This document shows, piece by piece, positions 32,377 to 41,804 of a DNA stretch of 64,000 nt (positions are counted from its first letter, which is position 1; each line of letters opens with the position of its first letter). This DNA is from Sphingomonas sp. LM7 (lineage in GTDB: Bacteria; Pseudomonadota; Alphaproteobacteria; Sphingomonadales; Sphingomonadaceae): the NCBI RefSeq assembly GCF_002002925.1, contig NZ_CP019511.1, positions 2,945,001-3,009,000 of the forward strand, written 5' to 3'. Below the pieces are notes generated by a model. That model ran no database searches, had not been told where the DNA came from, and worked only from the letters and a program-made list of their open reading frames with translations. A program made the translations under genes and the position numbers.

Positions 32377-34043
32377 TGTGCGTCCGCCTTGATCATGTCG
32401 CGGACCGCCAGCGCGGCGCGCGCGGGATTCTCCCGCGTGAAGCCGCGGACCAGCCCGACGCGATCGTCATAGCTGTTGCCACGATCCTCGAGCATGTCGA
32501 TCGACACGCTGGGAACCGGTGCGGCGGCGGCGCCGGCAATACCCTCGCCATCGGGTCCGCCGATCGGCAATGCCGGGCGAGCCGGCGTCGCGTCCTCGCG
32601 CTTCTTGAGCAGCGCCTTGGCGAGCGGGCGCACGCCGAGGAACAGGACCAGCAGCGCGATGAGCAGGGCCGTGCCGTTGCGCGCGGCCATCGGCACCCAG
32701 GAAGCCTCGTACCAGGCCGGGCCTTCCTTGCCGGCATCGGCGGCGACGCTGAACTTGCGGCTGACCACGGTCACCTGATCCTGGCGCTGGGCATTGAAGC
32801 CCACCGTGGCGCGGACCAGCTCGTTGATCTGGTTGATCTCGGCGATGCCGCGCGGCTTGCCCGATTCTTCGCGCAGCAGCACTGCGACCGACAGCCGGCG
32901 GACATTGCCGGGCGTGGCGCGCGTGACCGAGATTTCCTTGCCGGTCTCATAGGTGCGGGTGAAGCTGTCGCTCTGCTTGGTCTGCGGCGGCGGCGGCGCG
33001 GCAGGTGCGGCCGAAGCGGCGGCGCCGCCTTCATTGGGCGCGACCAGCGTGCTGGCGGGCGGCGGCGTGTTCGACAGCGTTCCGGGAATGCCGCCGGGCT
33101 GCTGGCCATCCTTCGACGTGCCGGTCCACGCGCCCTGCTCGGCGCGCATCACCTGGCCCTGCTTGTCATAGCTTTCGCGCGTCGCCTGGCTCTCGTCGAG
33201 ATCGACATCGGCCTGGACCTCGGCCGTGAAATTGCCGGCGCCTACCATCGGGGTGAGCAACTGCGCGAGCTGTTCGCGATATTTGTCTTCGACGCGGCGC
33301 TGGAAATCGATGCGGGTATCGCCGGCGCTGGCATCCTTGCCGCCCGACTTGGAAAGCAGTGCGCCCATCTGATCGACGATCGTCACGGCATCGGGCTGCA
33401 TGCCCGGCACCGACGAGGCGACCAGATTGACGATCGCGCGGATCTGCGCCTCAGCGAGCGCGCGGCCCGGCTGGAGCTTGAGGATCACACTGGCCGTGGG
33501 ACTTGCGCGATCGCGGACGAAGGCGGAGGCTTCGGGCGTGGCGAGATGGACGCGCGCTTCGGCGACGGCGTCGATTTCCTGGATCGAGCGGGCGAGTTCG
33601 GTCTCGCGCGCCTGGCGCATGCGCTCGCCTTCGACAGCACGGCTGACGCCCATCGGGAGGCTGTCGAGCAGCGCATAGCCGCCGGGCGCCGCCTTGGGCA
33701 GGTCCTGGCTGGCGAGCAGCATCCGCGCCTTGTGGTAATCCTCTTCGGCGACGGTGATCGAACCCGAGCCATCGATGCTGTTCGCAATGCTCGCGCCCTG
33801 AAGCGCGGACGAGATCGCCGCCTTGTCGGCATCGCTGACATTGGCGAACAGGATGCGCTGCGGCGAGCTCGACACCATCGACCAGGCGAGGAAGCCGGCG
33901 AGGAGGAGCCCGATCAGGAAGACGAACGGCAGGCTGCGCTTGACTGCAGGCTGGCCGAGCAGGCCCGAGACCTGTTTGAGCGGTTCGAAGCGGACCGGCG
34001 TACCGGCGGCTTCGGGGGTTGCGGTGGCGAGTGCGTTGCTCAT
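32373..34043 (-). CDS. fliF: Flagellar MS-ring protein FliF
   Basis: Forms the MS ring in the inner membrane. 556 aa with two membrane helices (LPFVFLIGLLLAGFLAWSMV near the N-terminus; TALLIALLVLFLGVRPLAK near 465), YscJ/FliF domain (ASQDLPKAAPGGYALLDS, RVHLATPEASAFVRDRASPTASV) and a C-terminal FliG-binding tail. A Pro/Ala-rich stretch (about 340-370) marks the variable periplasmic loop. Confidence 0.96.
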   Translation of the reverse strand: MSNALATATPEAAGTPVRFEPLKQVSGLLGQPAVKRSLPFVFLIGLLLAGFLAWSMVSSSPQRILFANVSDADKAAISSALQGASIANSIDGSGSITVAEEDYHKARMLLASQDLPKAAPGGYALLDSLPMGVSRAVEGERMRQARETELARSIQEIDAVAEARVHLATPEASAFVRDRASPTASVILKLQPGRALAEAQIRAIVNLVASSVPGMQPDAVTIVDQMGALLSKSGGKDASAGDTRIDFQRRVEDKYREQLAQLLTPMVGAGNFTAEVQADVDLDESQATRESYDKQGQVMRAEQGAWTGTSKDGQQPGGIPGTLSNTPPPASTLVAPNEGGAAASAAPAAPPPPQTKQSDSFTRTYETGKEISVTRATPGNVRRLSVAVLLREESGKPRGIAEINQINELVRATVGFNAQRQDQVTVVSRKFSVAADAGKEGPAWYEASWVPMAARNGTALLIALLVLFLGVRPLAKALLKKREDATPARPALPIGGPDGEGIAGAAAAPVPSVSIDMLEDRGNSYDDRVGLVRGFTRENPARAALAVRDMIKADAQ

Positions 34044-34047
34044 CGGA

Positions 34048-34410
34048 TCAGACCGGCATGCTCATGATGTCCTTGTATGCGGACAGGAGTTTGTTGCGGA
34101 CTTGCAGCGTCGCCTCGAAGCCGACCGAGGCCTGCTGGCGGGCAAGCATCACCTTGGCGATGTCGACGGTTTCGCCGCGCTCATACGCTTCCGAAAGCGC
34201 GCCAGCCTGGGCCTGGGCCTGGTTGACCGACTTGAACGCGTCCTGGAACGTATCGGTGAAGCTCGCCGGCTTGGCATCCGCCGGCGCGGTGGGCGCCGGG
34301 GCCTGCTGCGCGCGGGTGAGCGCGGCGTTGCGCTCGAGGATCTGCGAGCGGAGCGCGAGGACGCGGTCGACGCTCATCGCGCCTCCTGCCCCTGAGATCG
34401 CGCCGCTCAT
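34048..34410 (-). CDS. fliE: Flagellar hook-basal body complex protein FliE
   Basis: Connects MS ring and rod. 120 aa with C-terminal FliE signature VMLARQQASVGFEATLQVRNKLLSAYKDIM (about positions 88-117). Overlaps the flbD stop by 4 nt at its start and is 4 nt from fliF. Confidence 0.93.
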   Translation of the reverse strand: MSGAISGAGGAMSVDRVLALRSQILERNAALTRAQQAPAPTAPADAKPASFTDTFQDAFKSVNQAQAQAGALSEAYERGETVDIAKVMLARQQASVGFEATLQVRNKLLSAYKDIMSMPV

Positions 34411-35654
34411 GCCGAGATCGCCTGGGCGATATCGTCACCCTGTTCGCGCGCCTTGGCGAGGCGATAGCGCAGCGTGCGCTCGGAGATGCCGAGCCGCTTC
34501 GCCGTCTCGATCCGGCTGCCGTTGCACTCGGCAAGGACTTCGCGGATCGCCTGGAACTCGTGCATCTGGACGATGTTGCTCAGCGTCTCGGGACGGTCCT
34601 GCTGGCGCGTCTCGGGGCGGCGATCGAAGATCAGATGCTCCGCGGCGATGACGTCGCTCGGCGCGAGCAGCAAGGCGCGCTGGATGACGTTCTCGAGCTC
34701 GCGGACATTGCCCGGCCAATCGTGATCGGTGAGGATTTCGACCGCGTCGGCAGTGATCCATGGCAGCGTCGAACGGGTGCCCGCGTGCCGGAGCACCATC
34801 GCCGCGGCCAGCGCGGCAATGTCGCCAGTGCGCTCGGCGAGCGCCTTGGTGGCGAGCGGGAAAACGGCGAGACGGTAATAGAGATCGGCGCGGAAGCGGC
34901 CGGCAGTGACTTCGCCCTGCAAATCGCGATTGGCACAGGCAATGACGCGGACGTCGATCTTCTCAGGCATCGTGCCGCCGATCGGAACGACTTCGCGTTC
35001 CTGCAGCGCACGCAGCAGCTTGGCCTGGAGCCCCAGCGGCATCTCTGCGATTTCGTCGAGCAGCAGCGTGCCGCCGTTCGCAGCGCGGAAAAAGCCCTGC
35101 CCGCCCGACGACGCACCGGTGAACGAGCCCTTGTGGTGGCCGAACAGCATCGCTTCGAGCATCGATTCAGGCAGCGCGGCGCAATTGATCGCGACGAAGG
35201 GGCCGTCGCGGCGCGTGGAGCCCATGTGGATCGCCTTGGCGAGGACTTCCTTGCCGGTGCCGGTGGGACCGTTGATCAGCACGGTGATGTCGGAGGCGGC
35301 GACACGCTCGGCGAGGGCCAGCAGCGCCAGGCTCTCGGGATCGGCGGCGACGGGCTCGTAGGGCCCCCGCGCCATCGCACTGGCGAAACCGGCGCCGATC
35401 GCGGCATCTTCGCTGCCATAGCAAAGGCGGGCGGGATTGCCGTCGCGGAACGGGACCGCGGCGCGATCGCCTTCGCCCAGGATGAGGGTGCGGGCCGGCG
35501 CCGGCGGAACTTCGCCCTCGGCGATCAGGAACAGATCCTGCGCCCCCGGCTTGCCGTCTTCGCACGATCCAATCGCGAAGCCCTGCGCCCGAAGCGACGA
35601 GACCAGAGCATATTTCTGCCGGAGAACTGCTGCCGAAGGAACGATCGAACGCAT
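34407..35654 (-). CDS. flbD: FlbD-like sigma-54 activator of flagellar genes
   Basis: AAA+ enhancer-binding protein that activates mid-class flagellar promoters. 415 aa from MRSIVPSAAVLRQ: an N-terminal region (about 1-105) lacking an obvious phosphoacceptor receiver, AAA+ core with GPTGTGKE, GSFTGA (variant of GAFTGA), TLLLDEIAEMP, and a Fis-type helix-turn-helix at the end (SRIETAKRLGISERTLRYRL). GGGGG precedes the ATG. Family: FlbD/FleQ/FlgR. The sigma-54 promoters before flgB and fliK are likely targets. Confidence 0.9.
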   Translation of the reverse strand: MRSIVPSAAVLRQKYALVSSLRAQGFAIGSCEDGKPGAQDLFLIAEGEVPPAPARTLILGEGDRAAVPFRDGNPARLCYGSEDAAIGAGFASAMARGPYEPVAADPESLALLALAERVAASDITVLINGPTGTGKEVLAKAIHMGSTRRDGPFVAINCAALPESMLEAMLFGHHKGSFTGASSGGQGFFRAANGGTLLLDEIAEMPLGLQAKLLRALQEREVVPIGGTMPEKIDVRVIACANRDLQGEVTAGRFRADLYYRLAVFPLATKALAERTGDIAALAAAMVLRHAGTRSTLPWITADAVEILTDHDWPGNVRELENVIQRALLLAPSDVIAAEHLIFDRRPETRQQDRPETLSNIVQMHEFQAIREVLAECNGSRIETAKRLGISERTLRYRLAKAREQGDDIAQAISA

Positions 35655-35700
35655 GAATGACCCCCTGTTGTGAGGGCCTTGTGGGGGCAAGTTGGTTAAC

Positions 35701-35725
35701 GCGCCGTAAAACTACGTAACGGCGC
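35701..35725. promoter_or_regulatory. Inverted repeat between flbD and fliC
   Basis: GCGCCGT (35701-35707) and ACGGCGC (35719-35725), perfect 7-bp arms with an 11-nt spacer, in the divergent promoter region. Could be an operator for FlbD or another regulator controlling flbD or fliC. Function inferred from position only. Confidence 0.4.
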
Positions 35726-35778
35726 ACTTCTGCGGTCCCCGCCCGTCTACGCGCGCGCGTGATGGACGATTTTTTCGC

Positions 35779-35805
35779 TTAAGCCGTCCGCAGCGCTGCC
35801 GTTCC
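35779..35805 (+). promoter_or_regulatory. Weak sigma-28-like promoter before fliC
   Basis: TTAAGCCG-N11-GCCGTTCC resembles the flagellar sigma-28 consensus TAAAGTTT-N11-GCCGATAA: exact spacing, GCCG kept, other positions partly matched. It lies about 65 bp before the fliC start. fliA and flgM are in the window. Confidence 0.35.
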
Positions 35806-35871
35806 TTGGCTTGGCGGCTCCGGGCTCCCGTTCAGGGGGGACGCGGGAAGCCGACGAGCATGGAGATGAAC

Positions 35872-36702
35872 ATGACTGTTATCGGAACCAACATCGCCTC
35901 GCTTCGCGCTTCGAACGCGTCGAACTCGGCAAACAAGCTGCTGGGCACCGCGATGGAGCGCCTGTCGACCGGCAAGCGCATCAACAACGCGAAGGACGAC
36001 GCCGCTGGCCTCGCCATCGCATCGACCATGACTGCGGCGATCCGCGGCATGAACCAGGCGGTCCGCAACGCGAACGACGGCATCTCGCTGGCCCAGACCG
36101 CCGACGGCGCGCTGGACGAAGTGAGCAACATGCTGCAGCGCATCCGCGAGCTGGCGGTCCAGTCGGCATCGGGCACCTACAGCTCGACCGACCGTGCCAA
36201 CCTCGACAAGGAAGCCGGCGCTCTGACCACGCAGATCCAGTCGATCCTCAAGGACACCAAGTTCAACGGCGTCGCCGTGTTCGACTATGCGTCGACCGAC
36301 ACCGCCAGCGACGACGTCAACATCCAGGTCGGCATCAACAGCACCGACACCGTCGCGCTGACCAAGGCCTTCTTCAACAGCAGCAATTATGAAGCGACCG
36401 ATTTCAAGGTCGACAGCGTCGCCAATGCCGGCACCACGCTGAGCAACGCCGACACCGCGCTCACTGCAGTCAACACCGCCCGCGCTACGCTTGGTGCGTC
36501 GCAGAGCCGGCTCGAATCGGTGGTCAACAACCTGACCACCAACGTCACCAACCTGTCTGACGCCCGCAGCCGCATCGAGGACGCCGATTTCTCGGCAGAA
36601 ACGACCGCGCTCGCCAAGGCACAGATCCTGTCTCAGGCTTCGACGGCGATGCTCGCCCAGGCGAACCAGAGCCAGCAGACGGTTCTTTCGCTGCTCCGTT
36701 AA
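35872..36702 (+). CDS. fliC: Flagellin
   Basis: Filament subunit. 276 aa starting [18 protein letters not shown] and ending [17 protein letters not shown], both highly conserved flagellin ends that form the D0/D1 coiled coil; the middle (about 150-190) is short, as in many alphaproteobacterial flagellins. Three in-frame ATGs lie close together (35860, 35866, 35872); 35872 is chosen because GGAG sits 6 nt upstream. Divergent from flbD; a strong terminator follows. Confidence 0.95.
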   Translation: MTVIGTNIASLRASNASNSANKLLGTAMERLSTGKRINNAKDDAAGLAIASTMTAAIRGMNQAVRNANDGISLAQTADGALDEVSNMLQRIRELAVQSASGTYSSTDRANLDKEAGALTTQIQSILKDTKFNGVAVFDYASTDTASDDVNIQVGINSTDTVALTKAFFNSSNYEATDFKVDSVANAGTTLSNADTALTAVNTARATLGASQSRLESVVNNLTTNVTNLSDARSRIEDADFSAETTALAKAQILSQASTAMLAQANQSQQTVLSLLR

Positions 36703-36782
36703 GCGCGTGCCGGTCGGGGTGTCACCCCCCTGACAGGCACCGTGGCCGGTCACCTCTCGCTTCGGGGAGAGGGCGCAAGGGG

Positions 36783-36815
36783 AACCCCGGTGGTCCGCGT
36801 GACCACCGGGGTTTT
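36783..36815 (+). terminator. Intrinsic terminator of fliC
   Basis: Perfect 13-bp stem (36783-36795 with 36801-36813), 5-nt loop and a run of T at its 3' side (GGTTTTC). Lies 80 bp after the flagellin stop. Confidence 0.9.
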
Positions 36816-36829
36816 CGCTTGTTCGGGCT

Positions 36830-37183
36830 TCAGGCTTCGGGGCGGCGCCAGATCCAGGTGCCGCCGATCGCCGCGGCGGCGAGCGGTATCAGCGACCAGG
36901 GCAGCGGCGACAGGACCAGCGCCACCACCGCGCTGACGGCGAAGGCGACCAGGGCGGCACGCTTGCCCTTGCGGCTGATCGCGCCGCGTTCGCGCCAGCG
37001 CAGGATGTGCGGGCCGAAGATGCGGTGATCGAGCAGCCGGCGCTCCAGCTTCGGGCTGCTACGCGCGAAGCAGAAGGCGGCGAGGATGACGAAGGGGACG
37101 GTGGGCAGCAGCGGCAGGACGACGCCGAACGCCGCGAGGACGAGCGACGCGAAGCCGGCGATCAGATACAGGGTCCGGCGCAC
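36830..37183 (-). CDS. YbaN/DUF454 inner membrane protein
   Basis: 117-aa membrane protein with three hydrophobic segments and the family pattern GVVLPLLPTVPFVILAAFCFARSSPKLERRLLDH, here at about 20-53, with RWRERGAI after it. DUF454 (YbaN-like) function is unknown. It interrupts the flagellar genes between fliC and fliA. The 164-bp gap to the fliA stop holds only GC-rich short inverted segments. Confidence 0.85.
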   Translation of the reverse strand: MRRTLYLIAGFASLVLAAFGVVLPLLPTVPFVILAAFCFARSSPKLERRLLDHRIFGPHILRWRERGAISRKGKRAALVAFAVSAVVALVLSPLPWSLIPLAAAAIGGTWIWRRPEA

Positions 37184-37347
37184 GCAAGCGCCATATCACG
37201 CTTCGCGCGCGTTGCGCTGGGAAATTGAGAGATCCGATACCGCGTCATTCCGGCAACGGCCGGGGCGCCAATCCTGGCAGGACAGCGCCTGAGGCTCCGG
37301 AGTCCGGCCTTTGCCGGGAGGGGCGACCTTAGGCGTCGTGCGCCGGG

Positions 37348-38115
37348 CTAGCCCAGCCGGCGCCCAAGCGCCCGTTTGAGGCGCGCATGCGCCGAGGCCT
37401 TGATCTGGCAGATCCGAGCGGCGCCGACGCCGAGCACCTGGCCGATTTCCTCGAGGTTCAATTCCTCGACATAGTAAAGCTGGATCACCTGCGCCTCGCG
37501 CTCGGGCAATTCGCCGATGGCCGCGATCAGTGCCTCGCGCTGGTCGCCATCGGCGAGTTGGTCGAAGGCATTGGGCTCGTCGGACATGAACCATGGCGAT
37601 TCGTCCGAATACATGTCGTCGATCGAATCGAAGCGCACTGCCTCGGCAGTGGCATATTCGGCGCGAAGCTTTTCGGGAGTGACGCCGAGCTTCTCGGCGA
37701 CCTGCAGGTCGCTCGGGGCGTGGCCCAGTTCGGTGGCGAGCATGGCGACGGTCTCCTGATAGGCTTTCCGGCGCCGCATCGCGCCGCGCGTCAGCGTCGC
37801 CTGGCGGCGCAGCTCGTCGATCATCGCGCCGCGTACGCGCGTCATCAGATATTGTTCGAAGGTGACCTGGCCGCGGTCCTCGAAGCCGGTCACGGCCTCG
37901 ATCAGCGCGACCATGCCGATCTGGATGAGATCCTCGATCTCGACGATCGAGCTCATCGATCCATGGATGTGCCACGCGATGCGGCGCACCAGCGGCAGAT
38001 GCTTGCGCACCATCGCCTCGGCATCGCGTTGCGGTGACGGCGCGCGGTCATAGGTCAGCGGAGCGGGTGCCAAAGAAGCCATGTCTTTGAGGTTCCTCGG
38101 GGAATGGGCGTTCAT
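37348..38115 (-). CDS. fliA: Flagellar sigma-28 factor FliA
   Basis: Sigma factor for late flagellar genes (flagellin, motor, chemotaxis). 255 aa: sigma region 2 (LVRRIAWHIHGSMSSIVEIE, DLIQIGMVALIEAVTGFE), region 3 and region 4 (ELPEREAQVIQLYYVEELNLEEIGQVLGV, within 205-235). The ATG at 38115 overlaps the flhA stop (ATGA). Its antagonist FlgM is encoded 3 kb upstream in the same transcript direction. Confidence 0.94.
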   Translation of the reverse strand: MNAHSPRNLKDMASLAPAPLTYDRAPSPQRDAEAMVRKHLPLVRRIAWHIHGSMSSIVEIEDLIQIGMVALIEAVTGFEDRGQVTFEQYLMTRVRGAMIDELRRQATLTRGAMRRRKAYQETVAMLATELGHAPSDLQVAEKLGVTPEKLRAEYATAEAVRFDSIDDMYSDESPWFMSDEPNAFDQLADGDQREALIAAIGELPEREAQVIQLYYVEELNLEEIGQVLGVGAARICQIKASAHARLKRALGRRLG

Positions 38116-40190
38116 GCGGGCAGCGCCTCGGGCGCACCGATCACCGCGACGACTTCGACGGCCTTGTCCTCGGGCACTTCGAAGAAGCTCATCACCGGCG
38201 TGTCGGGAAGGATCGACTTGACCAGCTTGCGGATCGCGACGCGGATCGCGGGCTGGACGACGAGCGCGAACGGCTTGGCCTCGGCGATCAGCGGACCGGC
38301 AGCGTGCTGGAGCGCGTCGGCGATGCGACGGCCGAGATCGGGCTCGATCGTATGACGGCGCGACGGATCGGAACGGACCGCCTGCCCGAGCAGCGCCTCT
38401 AGCTGACCCTCCAGCGTCATCACCCGCAGCGGCTCGCGCACTCCGCACAGCCGCTGGATGATCAGCGGGCCGAGATCGGGCCGGATCAGCTCGAGGATTT
38501 CCTCGGCGTCGAGCGTCTTCTGCGCGGCGACGGCAATCGCGGCGGCGATCCGGCGGAATTCCTTGAGCGGAATATTCTCGAGCAGCAGGCCGCGCAGCAC
38601 CGTGGTGAGCGTGGTGAGCGGCACCGGCTGCGGGCAGAGCGAGGCGACCAGCGAGGCGGCGCGCTCCTTCAATCCGTCGAGCAGCGCCTGGACTTCGTCG
38701 GGGCCGAGCAGGTCGGCGGCGTTCTGGATCAGCACATGGTTGAGGTGCGTCGCGACGACGGTGCCGGGATCGACGACGAGATAGCCCGCGCCGGTCGCGG
38801 CATCGGCGTCGCCGCTGGCGATCCACACCGCGTCGAGCCCGAAGGTGGGGTCGCGCACCGGCTTGCCGTGGAGCTTGCCGACTGCCTGGCCGGTATCGAG
38901 CGCGAGCATCTCGTCGGGCGCGACGGTGTCTTCGCCGACGACGACGCCGCCGATGACGATGCGATAGGTGAACGGCGCGAGGTTGATGTCGTCGCGGACG
39001 CGGACCTGCGGCACGACGAAGCCGAGATCCTTGGAGAGCTGGCGGCGCACCCCGGTGATCCGCCCCATCAGCGGACCGCCGCGGCGCTCGTCGACCAGCG
39101 GGACCAGCCCATAGCCGATGTCGAGCATCACCTGCATGTTGTCGGTGACTTCGTCCCAGCCGATCTTCGAGAGGTCGGCGGGTTCGGGCATCGGTTCGGG
39201 CGGCGGGGGACGATTGGCGTGCGCACGCATCTTCCACGCGGCGAAACCGGCGGCGGCGGCGGCGGGGAGGATGACGAAATGCGGCATTCCCGGCACCACG
39301 CCGAGCAGCGCGAGGATGACCGCAACCGGCGTCCAGGTCTTGTGGCTGCCGAACTGGCTGCCGATCTGACCAGCAAGGTCGTGCTTCGAATTGACTCGCG
39401 TGACGATCGCGGCGGCGGCGATCGACAGCAAAAGCGCCGGCACCTGCGCGACCAGCGCATCGCCGATCGCAAGCAGGATATAGGCCTGGGCCGCGTCGCC
39501 GACCGCCATCTGGTGGCTGACGACGCCGAGGATCAGGCCACCGACAATGTTGATCGCGAGGATCAGCAGCCCGGCGATCGCGTCGCCCTTCACGAACTTG
39601 GACGAACCGTCCATCGCGCCGTAGAAATCGGCTTCGGTCGAGACCTCGGCGCGGCGCGCACGGGCGTCGTCGGGCGTAATCAGGCCAGCGTTCAAATCGG
39701 CGTCGATCGCCATCTGCTTGCCCGGCAATGCGTCGAGCGTGAAGCGTGCGCTGACTTCGGAGACGCGGCCCGCACCCTTGGTCACCACGATCATGTTGAT
39801 GATGATCAGGATCGAGAAGACCAGCAGGCCGACGACATAGTCGCCGCCGATCAGGAAATTGCCGAACGCCTCGATGACATGGCCGGCCGCCGCGCCGCCC
39901 TCATGCCCGTTGACCAGCACGACGCGCGTCGAGGCGACATTGAGGCCGAGGCGGAACAGCGTGGCGAACAGCAGCACGCTGGGGAAGGCGGAGAAGTCGA
40001 GCGGCTTCTGCGCATTCAGCGCCACCATCAGTACTGCGAGGCTGATCATGATGTTCATGATGAAGAAGACGTCGAGCAGGAAGGCCGGGATCGGCACCAC
40101 CATCAGCGCGACGAGGAGCAGGATCGCGCCGGGAAGCGAGAAGCTCCGCATCGCCGGTGCGAAGCCGGCAGGCAGGGTCATTCCATTCAC
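38112..40190 (-). CDS. flhA: Flagellar export gate protein FlhA
   Basis: Largest export-gate membrane protein, docking site for chaperone-substrate complexes. 692 aa with eight membrane helices in the first half and the FHIPEP signature SARFTLDALPGKQMAID; C-terminal cytoplasmic domain follows. 5 nt after the transglycosylase gene. No flhF or flhG lies next to it, unlike in many polar flagellates. Confidence 0.96.
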   Translation of the reverse strand: MNGMTLPAGFAPAMRSFSLPGAILLLVALMVVPIPAFLLDVFFIMNIMISLAVLMVALNAQKPLDFSAFPSVLLFATLFRLGLNVASTRVVLVNGHEGGAAAGHVIEAFGNFLIGGDYVVGLLVFSILIIINMIVVTKGAGRVSEVSARFTLDALPGKQMAIDADLNAGLITPDDARARRAEVSTEADFYGAMDGSSKFVKGDAIAGLLILAINIVGGLILGVVSHQMAVGDAAQAYILLAIGDALVAQVPALLLSIAAAAIVTRVNSKHDLAGQIGSQFGSHKTWTPVAVILALLGVVPGMPHFVILPAAAAAGFAAWKMRAHANRPPPPEPMPEPADLSKIGWDEVTDNMQVMLDIGYGLVPLVDERRGGPLMGRITGVRRQLSKDLGFVVPQVRVRDDINLAPFTYRIVIGGVVVGEDTVAPDEMLALDTGQAVGKLHGKPVRDPTFGLDAVWIASGDADAATGAGYLVVDPGTVVATHLNHVLIQNAADLLGPDEVQALLDGLKERAASLVASLCPQPVPLTTLTTVLRGLLLENIPLKEFRRIAAAIAVAAQKTLDAEEILELIRPDLGPLIIQRLCGVREPLRVMTLEGQLEALLGQAVRSDPSRRHTIEPDLGRRIADALQHAAGPLIAEAKPFALVVQPAIRVAIRKLVKSILPDTPVMSFFEVPEDKAVEVVAVIGAPEALPA

Positions 40191-40195
40191 GTGGA

Positions 40196-41083
40196 TCAGG
40201 CCCCCAGCTTCGCGAGCATCAGATAAGCGAGCTTCGCCGTCTGCGGTGTCGGCCGGAACGGATTGAGCGCTTCACGGCCAAGCGCATCGGCGCCGGTGCG
40301 TGCGCTGTTCAGCTGCGCCAGCGTGGTCTCGACCCAGTGGCGATCGCCATCGACCGCGCCGGTGCCGAGCACGACTTCGGAATCGCCCATGCCAGCGCCG
40401 AACGCGTCGATCCCGCCGGAGAGATCGTCGAACGCATCCGAGGCCAGCCCGGTGGCGCCGACTGCGGCCGCACCCTTGTCGAGCTTGCCGGCGAAGCGGG
40501 TGTAGATTTCAGCGAGGGTGCGCGGCTGGCCATTGCTCGCATAAAAGATGCCGCGATTGGCGCGCGCGGCGGCGGGAAACATCGCCGCGCCGGTTCGGCC
40601 CGGATTGCTCTCCATCGCGCCGAGGAACTTGGCGGCGCCGCCCTGTCCGAGGAAATGGGCCATGTAGAGATCGGTCCCGGTCGCCGGGCGATCGAGCCGC
40701 TGTTCAAGCGCGGCCTTGTTGTCCGAGGCATGTTCGGCCGCCATCAGCGCCGCGGTGCCGGGATCGCTGCGCATGTCGAGGATCGCGCGCCGGGTGGCGG
40801 GATCGCTGACGACATAGCGGCCGCTGGCGGTCTGGCGGATCGAATCGGCCGCCCAGCCAAGGCCATGCTCGCCGCCATGACCCTTCATCACGCCGAGCCA
40901 GCTCTGTTCGATGAACTGATAGAGGCCGGTGGCGCTGGACGTGGTGGCGCGCGCATTGGCGCGCATGCCGCTTTCGACCTGCGCCTGCCCAAGCAGATAG
41001 TTGAAGTCGATTCCGGTCTTGCGGCTGGCGGCGGCGATTGCCGTCTGGATGCCTGCCTTTGAAGTGACCGATACGATACTCAT
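40196..41083 (-). CDS. Flagellar-locus lytic transglycosylase (SLT domain)
   Basis: 295-aa protein with an SLT fold near its N-terminus: the catalytic glutamate in AQVESGMRANA and ATGLYQFIEQSWLGV. No obvious signal peptide, which suggests export through the flagellar apparatus or Sec-independent delivery. Since FlgJ in this locus lacks a muramidase domain, this enzyme probably opens the peptidoglycan for the rod, as SltF does in Rhodobacter (family knowledge). The C-terminal half is unassigned. Confidence 0.85.
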   Translation of the reverse strand: MSIVSVTSKAGIQTAIAAASRKTGIDFNYLLGQAQVESGMRANARATTSSATGLYQFIEQSWLGVMKGHGGEHGLGWAADSIRQTASGRYVVSDPATRRAILDMRSDPGTAALMAAEHASDNKAALEQRLDRPATGTDLYMAHFLGQGGAAKFLGAMESNPGRTGAAMFPAAARANRGIFYASNGQPRTLAEIYTRFAGKLDKGAAAVGATGLASDAFDDLSGGIDAFGAGMGDSEVVLGTGAVDGDRHWVETTLAQLNSARTGADALGREALNPFRPTPQTAKLAYLMLAKLGA

Positions 41084-41144
41084 CGATCTGTGATCCGATT
41101 GCCCTAGGTAAGGGCTGGATCAGCAAGGACCGTGCCAGTCGCCC

Positions 41145-41456
41145 TCAGGCGAGGGCATAGCCTCCGGGCCGATAGGCCGGGGCGGTTTCGCCGGAAAGAA
41201 GTTGCAGGCGGCGGCGAACATTTGCCGCCATCAGGTTCACATAGATCCGGCAGGTCTCGTTGAGGCGATGCGCCTCGGCCGCCAGCTCCCTGATCTCGGG
41301 CGAGGGTGCTTCGCCATCGTAGAGCGCGACGGTGTCGATCCCCGAGAGCTTCGCGCGCGTCGCGGATTCGAGCGCGGCAACGTCATTCGCCTTCAGCGCC
41401 GCGATCTCGGCGTGCAGCGATTCGATGACGTCGATCAGCGCATCACGCCGGGTCAT
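41145..41456 (-). CDS. flgN: FlgN-like export chaperone
   Basis: 103-aa helical protein (MTRRDALIDVIESLHAEIAA; NLMAANVRRRLQLLSG) with the FlgN pattern, a chaperone for the hook-associated proteins FlgK and FlgL. Overlaps flgM by 14 nt. FlgN proteins are weakly conserved, so the name leans on size and its position beside flgM. Confidence 0.8.
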   Translation of the reverse strand: MTRRDALIDVIESLHAEIAALKANDVAALESATRAKLSGIDTVALYDGEAPSPEIRELAAEAHRLNETCRIYVNLMAANVRRRLQLLSGETAPAYRPGGYALA

Positions 41457-41736
41457 TGGGGCTCCATTCGAGCTTGAGCGCGAGAAGGCGGTCGGCGATC
41501 GTCGAGGGGTAGATGGGGAATTTGCCGTCCTCGATCGCCTTGCGGATCTTGGCGACCCGCTCTGCATCGACCGGCGGCTTGGCGGCCATCGTGCCCGACA
41601 GCTGGACGGCAGTCGATTCGACCGTCTTCACTTCGTTCTGGACGGGTTTCGCCATTTCCGCCGGCGCGGCGGGAGCGACCGGCGCAATGCGACGGTCAGC
41701 GACCGCGCCTGCCTTGTTGCCGATGGGATCCACCAT
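41443..41736 (-). CDS. flgM: Anti-sigma-28 factor FlgM
   Basis: 97 aa; the C-terminal half (RVAKIRKAIEDGKFPIYPST, then ADRLLALKLEW) is the FlgM sigma-28-binding region, while the N-terminus is disordered (Ala/Pro-rich). It holds FliA inactive until hook completion allows FlgM export. Confidence 0.92.
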   Translation of the reverse strand: MVDPIGNKAGAVADRRIAPVAPAAPAEMAKPVQNEVKTVESTAVQLSGTMAAKPPVDAERVAKIRKAIEDGKFPIYPSTIADRLLALKLEWSPNDPA

Positions 41737-41804
41737 TGCTGCTTCCTCGGAGCTAATCCTGCAGCGATAAAAACGGCCGGGTTCGGAAACGCTTTAGAAA
41801 AAAA

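Noticed and set aside
35720..35735. Sigma-54 promoter for fliC (GGCGCACTTCTGC)
   Set aside because: The GG-to-GC distance is one base too short for a -24/-12 element.
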